Below, piece after piece: positions 58,129 to 64,000 of a DNA stretch of 64,000 bases. Numbering within the stretch: position 1 is the first letter of the stretch; each line of letters opens with the position of its first letter. Where the stretch lies: contig NC_052616.1 of the NCBI RefSeq assembly GCF_016545825.1, positions 38,182,192 through 38,246,191 on the forward strand. Direction: 5' to 3'. This stretch comes from Eucalyptus grandis (Eukaryota; Streptophyta; Magnoliopsida; Myrtales; Myrtaceae). The notes below the pieces were generated by a model that had not been told where the DNA came from, searched no databases, and was given only the letters and a program-made list of their open reading frames with translations. Position numbers and translations under genes: made by a program.

Positions 58129-61100
58129 TGTCACACCCCAAACCTCGAGCGCGCGCACATCCCTCGATGATCGATAAAACTGCGACGTCCTAGGACGCGT
58201 CGTCAACCTAATTGATTATGTAGATGCGAAAGCGTATAACAATCCTTAGACAATACTCAACATGGGATAGAAAAACAAGACAACAAAATTCACAAAACAC
58301 TTTTATAAACAACCAAGGTCAGCCCACAAAGTTATATACACAAAAGTTTAGGTCTAAAAAAGAAGTCCCTAGTTGACTCTACCTTGGACCCTATCTACTT
58401 AGGTTTTGAGTCTACCACGACACTATCAAGGATGTCGAGGTCTAACGGTTAGCTATCTCTTCTATTGCAGGCTCCTCAACCTCGGGTCCACGATTTGCCT
58501 CGATATCGGCTATGATATTGGCATCATGCACGGGGTCAAGCTGAAAAAACTCGTCATTGACGGCGACAAAACCGTTGGACCCGTGATGAAACCACATCTT
58601 GAATTGATGAGGCACCAACTGTGGTAGACCCTCATTGACTAAGATGGTAGTAACCACGAGCTCACGGGTCCAGTTAGGGTTCCTATGGATTGGGAAGACA
58701 ATACGTTGTGTCTCCGAGCCCCGTGGCTATCCAAAACGAACTGGCCTTGCCTTCATCTACGAACCTAAAAAGATAAAACCTACAATAGGGTGAGACAATG
58801 TCTCAATGAGTTCACGCTCTAAACCTCGATTAGGAAGGAAATACGCCTAGAGACAGTCTAATCACATATCATAGAAGACTCACATCGCCTCAATCCCTTC
58901 TTGCACATCAACATAGTTTATATACTCAATGCATATTATATATACACACATCAATTGGAACGCATCACTTATATCATAATCAATCACATGGGTCTTGATT
59001 ATAATGCCAAATCATTATGACACATTCTATTTCGTGCCACACAATTTTGTCGCATAATCAGGCACGTTTATCTTAATCATTCACGCGTTCCAATTTTGAA
59101 TCACGTCCCAATGGGCATGGCCTACTGACGTTCAGTGGTCTTCTAGCGTAATTAGGCATCGTCTCACCCCATTCAACACGGCAACGTCTACTTCTAGATG
59201 GCAATCCTAAAGGAGCATTAGTCCAGTCTCTACTGTGACTGGCATCCGTTGTCTAGGGGCATCCCATATAGGGGCAACATCCACCCGATGTACATCGAGG
59301 ACAGGTTCTCATAACCATCACACGATCATTCAATTTCGGCTAATGACATTGTGCATTGCACTCAAATGTCTCAATTAAGATAATGCGCTTGGCCTATTTT
59401 TTTCGTATTAAAAACATCTGGTGAAAATAATCATGTGTGGGTACACGCTAAGATCGAACCTTAAAAATCGATATGCCTCCTTTTAAAATCCCACTATTTG
59501 ATATAGTATTTAAAAACATTTTCGGGGTTAAAACCCGACACCTAGTATTTTCTAATTAAATACCAAACTTTCACAATTTTGAAATAATTAATCAAAAATC
59601 ACAATCACCACTCAATTGCATAAACTAATCACACCACGACAATCAGCACGAAATTCTGGCTACGTGTTATCATGATATAATTTTCGAAAAAGATTAAATA
59701 ATTAAATTAATTATAAAAGTAATCCAATAAATGCATAATTAAGCTTTAAACCTTAATTTAACCACCATACTCTAGAAAATAAATAATACAATCTAATTAA
59801 CCCTTAACTAATCTAATCTAACCACCTAACAAATCACTAATTAAACTAAACTAACCACATAAACCATACTTAGCCTAATCTAATTATCTCTTAGGCATAA
59901 TTAACATCCTAAGCAAGGTTTAGCAAGTAAACTCACCGGATTAGTGGACCAATGAGTTCATGGTGACAGCAATGCCAATGCGGGCAAGATTCAAGCCTGG
60001 AGTGATGCCAAAGGAGGTCGAGAAAGGGCTGGAAACGGGCCACGAAGTCTCAGTTTGGGCTAAGATCTCGGCTTATGCTTGCTGGCTGAAACAAGTGGTC
60101 GAAGGGACTAGGATGGTGGAACACGATTAGGTGGGATGGTGACGGCTGCAGTGAGACCAAGCGACGTTCGGGGACGATTGGATGACAATGGTGGAGCTCA
60201 GGCAAAGTTGCATTGGGGGTTTGGGATGGTGACCTAGGCTCGCGGGGACATGCGAGCTGGCGTGGAATGAAAGGGGCGCACAAATAAGCGTGGCGCGACG
60301 ATTCCGGCGGTTTAGGTGGGCAGTCGACGACTACTAGCTCAGCTAGCTTCCTTTAGGTCTTATGTTGATTTTCTTGAGCTCACTAAAGCAACAATGGAGA
60401 AAGCAAAGTCAATGAAGAAGAAGGAGATGAGTTGTTGCTGACTTGGGGGACAAAGGGCTCTCAAAGTCTTCAAAAATATCAAGAACACTCATTGCTTGGC
60501 CCCCACACTCTATGGCTGTTATCCTCAGCCAATTTCCTTCACAAATCTTTGCCAACAAGCCTTGGAGGTGAGCAAAATTGGGTGTCCAAAATTTTGCTTA
60601 GCTCCATGGCTATGAATTTTGTATATTTTCCTTCTAAATTCAATCCAATTTCTCTCCAAAACAATCTAATTGATGCCCAAAAATTCTATCCAAGGTATCC
60701 TTATTAAGTCCATGATTTTCCTCACCAATGGATCCATCTTGAACGCCAAAATCCACACCAAAACAGTCCTCTTAATTTCACTGTCCAAAATCGCATAAAT
60801 TTGATTTTTCACCAAAAACTCGAGTTTGTCGAAAAATCTTCAAATGATGAATTGATGTTTCTAAAATAAATCATGATATGAAAGAACTTTCAATTTCTAA
60901 AATCGGGTTCAATTTTGCAATTAGTTTCAACTGGACGCTATTTTAGCATGATATAACCTATCGGGTAGTTTTTAGGAATTTTTAGCACATTTGACTCGTG
61001 GTCAATTATTTTCGAGCCACATTATACATCTTTGACTTATTGACGACTCTCGGTTGTTATCTCGAAATTTCAAATATGGGGCACATGGTACAGAAATAAC

Positions 61101-61426
61101 AGAAAAATCGATTTATTACCGATTGACAAGAATTTTGCAATCAGATGGGATCACCCATAATTTAATCACATGCTTATGTCGAAATGACCTATCTCCGGTC
61201 TCTAATCAATTTTGACAGTGCCGTATTAACCCTTGCAGATTAACACGATTAAGTAATCGAGTTCTAGTCGAATTCTCAATTCAGTTGTGTTTGGATTCCT
61301 TAACGGCTTCACTCGATAGATTAGTTATCTCGTGAGTGATCAGCTCAAAGAAAAAGACTATAGGTGCATTGATGAAAAACCTAACTCATTCAATCGAAAT
61401 TAGAATCAGAAAATCAAGATGTCACA
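58129..61426 (-). mobile_element. Nested long solo LTR inside the Tekay-like 5' LTR
   Basis: Starts TGTCACACCCCAAACC, ends AAGATGTCACA; CTAAG is duplicated exactly (58124-58128, 61427-61431). Length 3298 bp, almost the same as the plus-strand solo LTR at 52181-55472 (3292 bp). It contains LTR ORF copy C, the GGGTGAGACAATGTCTCA inverted repeat (near 58791) and, in sense, a CGGTGAGTTTAC donor-like site at about 59935. Same superfamily as its host LTR but clearly diverged from it. Confidence 0.93.
58442..58757 (-). pseudogene. LTR-embedded ORF, copy C
   Basis: The frame begins MKARPVRFG, has a stop (TAG) just after, then continues WTRELVVTTILVNEGLPQLV, PHQFKMWFHHGSNGF and an acidic tail EVEEPAIEEIANR ending at a stop at 58442-58447. 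The RELVVTTI core and PH.FK.WF block match copies A and B although the LTRs are otherwise quite diverged. No known domain. Confidence 0.55.
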
Positions 61427-63714
61427 CTAAGCCTCAATTAGGACACAAATTCGTCTCAAAGGCAGCCTAAACAAGCGCCAATCATAAACTCACCTCGCCT
61501 CGGCACGTCCTTGCACATTAGCATATCTCGTACAATAATAATAGAGTAATGTGCATAAAGAATAATTAGAACACATACACAAATTGTTATGCGCACTGTC
61601 GACACACGTGTTCCAATTATTACAACCCCTCAGGCCACGACCAACACAAGTGTTGGCAGTCTTCCGGCATAATCGGGCATCGTCCCGACCCCATCAGGCA
61701 CGGCAACATTTAGAACCCCCGCCTAGACGACATTCCATAAAGACGCATTGGTTTGGCTTCAACAGCAACTTGGCTTCCGAAGCCCTGCAGGCATCTGATA
61801 AAATCGGGCATCATCCCCAAATTCCCGTTGGATGACGGGTTCAATTACGTAGCTACTCAAGCACATCATCAATCAAGCCAACCTTTTATTATTGTTAGTT
61901 AGCCAAGAATACCAAAATCCCTTTTGCAAATAATAAACTTGGCAACTCCCCTTTTTTTTTCTTTAAAACTCTATGGAATAAATTTCTACGTGGTCACGTA
62001 CATAAAATCAGCCATTCAAACTTTGCATGCATCTACTTTAAAGTAACCTCATTATTTTATTGAGCACATAAAATTTGGTGTCCAAACCTGACACCTTTAT
62101 TTTTTTTCTATTTAATAGCTCATAGAGCCATCTTTTGCAATAATAATGAATAACTACCATAGAGCAATCAATCGCATAATATCATATGTACAAACCATCA
62201 AAATCATGCATAATTCCATCCAAGAAAATGAGCGTAAATTACCCAGTCCAAAATCGCCTAATTTTGATTTTTCACCGAAAACTTGAGTTTGCCAAAAAAT
62301 CTTCGGAGGATGAGTCGATGTTTCTAAAATAAATCGTGACATAACAAAACTTTCAATTTTGAAATCGGGTTCAATTTCGCAGTTAGTTTTAACCGGACGC
62401 GATTTTAATGTGACCTAACCTATTGGGTAGTTTTTAGGAATTTTTAACGCATTTGACCTGTGGTCGATTATTTTCGAGCCACATTATACATCTTCGATTC
62501 ATTGACGACTCTTGGTTGTTGTGAAAATATCGAAATTTCTAATATGGGCACATGGTACAGAAATAACAGAAAAATCGATCTATTACGGATTGACAAGAAT
62601 TTTGCAATCAGGTGGGATCAGCAACAATTTAATCACATGCCTCTGTTGAAATGACATATCTCTGGTCTCTTATCGATTTTGACAGTGCCGTATTGACCCG
62701 TGCAGATTAGCACGGTCGAGTAGTTGAGTTCTAGTCGAATTTTCAAATCAGTTGTGTTTGGATTCCTTAACGGCTTCACTCAATAGATTAGTTATCTTGT
62801 GAGTGATCAGCTCAGAGAAAAAGACTATAGGCGCATTGATGAAAAGCCCAACTCATTCAATCGAAAACAGAATCAGAAAATCAGGATGTCACACTAAGCC
62901 TCAATTAGGACATGAATTCGTCTTGAAGACAGCCTAAACACCCGCCAATCATAAACTCACCTCGCCTCGACACGTTCCTGCACATTATCATATCTCATAC
63001 AATAATAATAGAGTAATGTGCATAAATAATAATTAGAACACATACACGAGTTGTCATGCGCACTGTTGATACACGTGTTCCAATTATTACGACCCCTCAG
63101 GCCACAATCAACACAAGTGTTGGTAGTCTTCTGGCGTAACCGAGCATCGTCCCGCCCCATCGGGCATGGCAATGTCTTGAAGCTCCGCCTAGACGACATT
63201 CCATAAAGGAGCATTGGTTCGGCCTCAACCACGACTCAGCTTCCGAAGCCCCGTTGAGCATCCAATAAAATTGGGCATCGTCCCCAAACTCTCGTTGGGT
63301 GACGGGTTCAATTACGTAACTACTCAAGCACATCATCAATCAAGCCAACCTTTTATTACCATTACTTAGCCAAGAATACCAAAATCCCTTTTGCAAATAA
63401 TAAACTTGGCAACTCCGCTCTTTTTTTTTTTCTTTAAAACTCTTCATAATAAATTCGTATGTGGTCACGTACTTAAAAAAAACCCTTCAAACTTTGAACG
63501 CATCTACTTTAAAACCTCCTTATTTTATTGAGCACATAAAATTTGGTGTCCAAACCGACACTTTTTTTTTCCTATTTAATAGCTCATAGAACCATCTTTT
63601 GCAATAATAATAAATAACTATCATAGAGCAATCAATTGCATAATATCATATGTACAAACCATCAAAATCACGCATAATTTCAGCCAAGAAAATGAGCATA
63701 AAATTCTACTTAAT
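60787..63714. repeat. 1.47-kb chimeric tandem duplication across an LTR junction
   Basis: Copy 1 is about 60787-62246 and copy 2 about 62247-63714. Each consists of the last ~640 bp of the nested LTR (ending GATGTCACA at 61426 and 62893) followed by CTAAGCCTCAATTAGG and ~820 bp of host LTR. The period is 1467 bp. The copies differ at many sites, so the duplication is not recent. The junction in copy 1 is at GAGCGTAAA (about 62238), where the host sequence should go on to AATTCTAC as at 63700. Confidence 0.9.
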
Positions 63715-64000
63715 GACTAACTGTCTCTAATTACGCTAATTGTGATTAATTAAATAAATGACGATTAAATTAAGTAAATTATGATTAACTAAACTAAACT
63801 CACTTAATTAATTTAACCATGATTAATTAACCTAATCGTAATTACTTAGACTAATCACAATTAAAATTAATTTAAACCATTCTTAATCTCAATTAAACTA
63901 AACCAAGCTTAATTAAGACTAATTTAGGCTTAACTAAGACTAACCCTCATTAGCACTAATCTAACCACCCCTAAATGAAATTAACGGCTTAATCAAAGAC

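Larger units (their letters stand above)
57340..64000 (-). mobile_element. 5' LTR of the Tekay-like element, enlarged by a nested LTR and a duplication
   Basis: Begins (plus strand) TGTCACTCCCCGAACC next to the primer site and follows the order of the solo LTR at 45491-49925: ORF copy B, GGGTGAGATAAAAATCTCA, CTCAATTAGGACAC, then the ATTAATTAAG-rich middle (63720-63960). It is interrupted by the nested LTR at 58129-61426 and contains a 1.47-kb duplication. It continues past the window end, so its total length is unknown. Confidence 0.88.

Noticed and set aside
61416..62895. Two independent LTR insertions at the same target
   Set aside because: Both junctions carry the identical flank CTAAGCCTCAATTAGG and the host stretch is repeated as well, so one insertion followed by a tandem duplication explains it.
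1..64000. CRISPR arrays, operons, tRNA or rRNA genes
   Set aside because: None seen. The tandem arrays are minisatellites without spacers, and the tRNA-like words are retrotransposon primer-binding sites. A tRNAscan-SE run would be the decisive test for tRNA genes.

Overview
The window is plant nuclear DNA, almost certainly from a eudicot. It holds two intact multi-exon genes with canonical GT-AG introns, spread among AT-rich, heavily retrotransposon-filled DNA with plant-type Copia and Gypsy elements and MITEs. Nothing fixes the species. One 100-base run of N (13882-13981) marks an assembly gap.

Only two ordinary host genes can be supported. Both encode SRG1-type 2-oxoglutarate/Fe(II)-dependent dioxygenases (the large plant group that also contains S-norcoclaurine synthase 1-like and codeine O-demethylase-like enzymes). 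Gene 1 is on the minus strand (4959-7726; 4 exons, 363 aa). Gene 2 is on the plus strand (34061-37067; 4 exons, 367 aa). They share exon phases, and exons 2 and 3 have the same lengths (248 and 325 nt). They are old, diverged paralogues in opposite orientation, about 26 kb apart, with the 5' ends facing each other.

Layout: 1-3701 is a long Gypsy LTR (plus) holding a Mutator-like MITE. 4.9-7.7 kb is gene 1. 9.0-11.3 kb holds two MITE-like inverted-repeat elements. 12.66-13.88 kb is the 5' end of a short-LTR Copia element, running into the gap. 13.98-20.03 kb is the 3' part of a Sirevirus-type Copia element (integrase, RT, RNase H, env-like region, 3' LTR). 20.97-24.84 kb is a truncated long Gypsy LTR split by a Sirevirus solo LTR. 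24.9-28.5 kb holds three MITE-like elements. 34.06-37.07 kb is gene 2. 37.90-50.10 kb is a dead CRM-like Gypsy element (minus) with two LTRs, into which two long solo LTRs have inserted. 51.82-57.34 kb is the truncated interior of a Tekay/Del-like Gypsy element (minus), split by an oppositely oriented solo LTR. 57.34-64.0 kb is its 5' LTR, with another LTR nested inside and a chimeric tandem duplication.

The main unusual signal lies in the long Gypsy LTRs. At least five copies carry, at the same relative position, a short open reading frame that is still alignable as protein. It is preceded by splice-like signals (a GTGAGT donor; TACTAAC plus an AG acceptor in the clearest copy) and a conserved short inverted repeat. 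This suggests a small spliced gene inside the LTR. A second signal is a GC-rich core between T-rich and A-rich arms that recurs in MITEs whose termini belong to different families.
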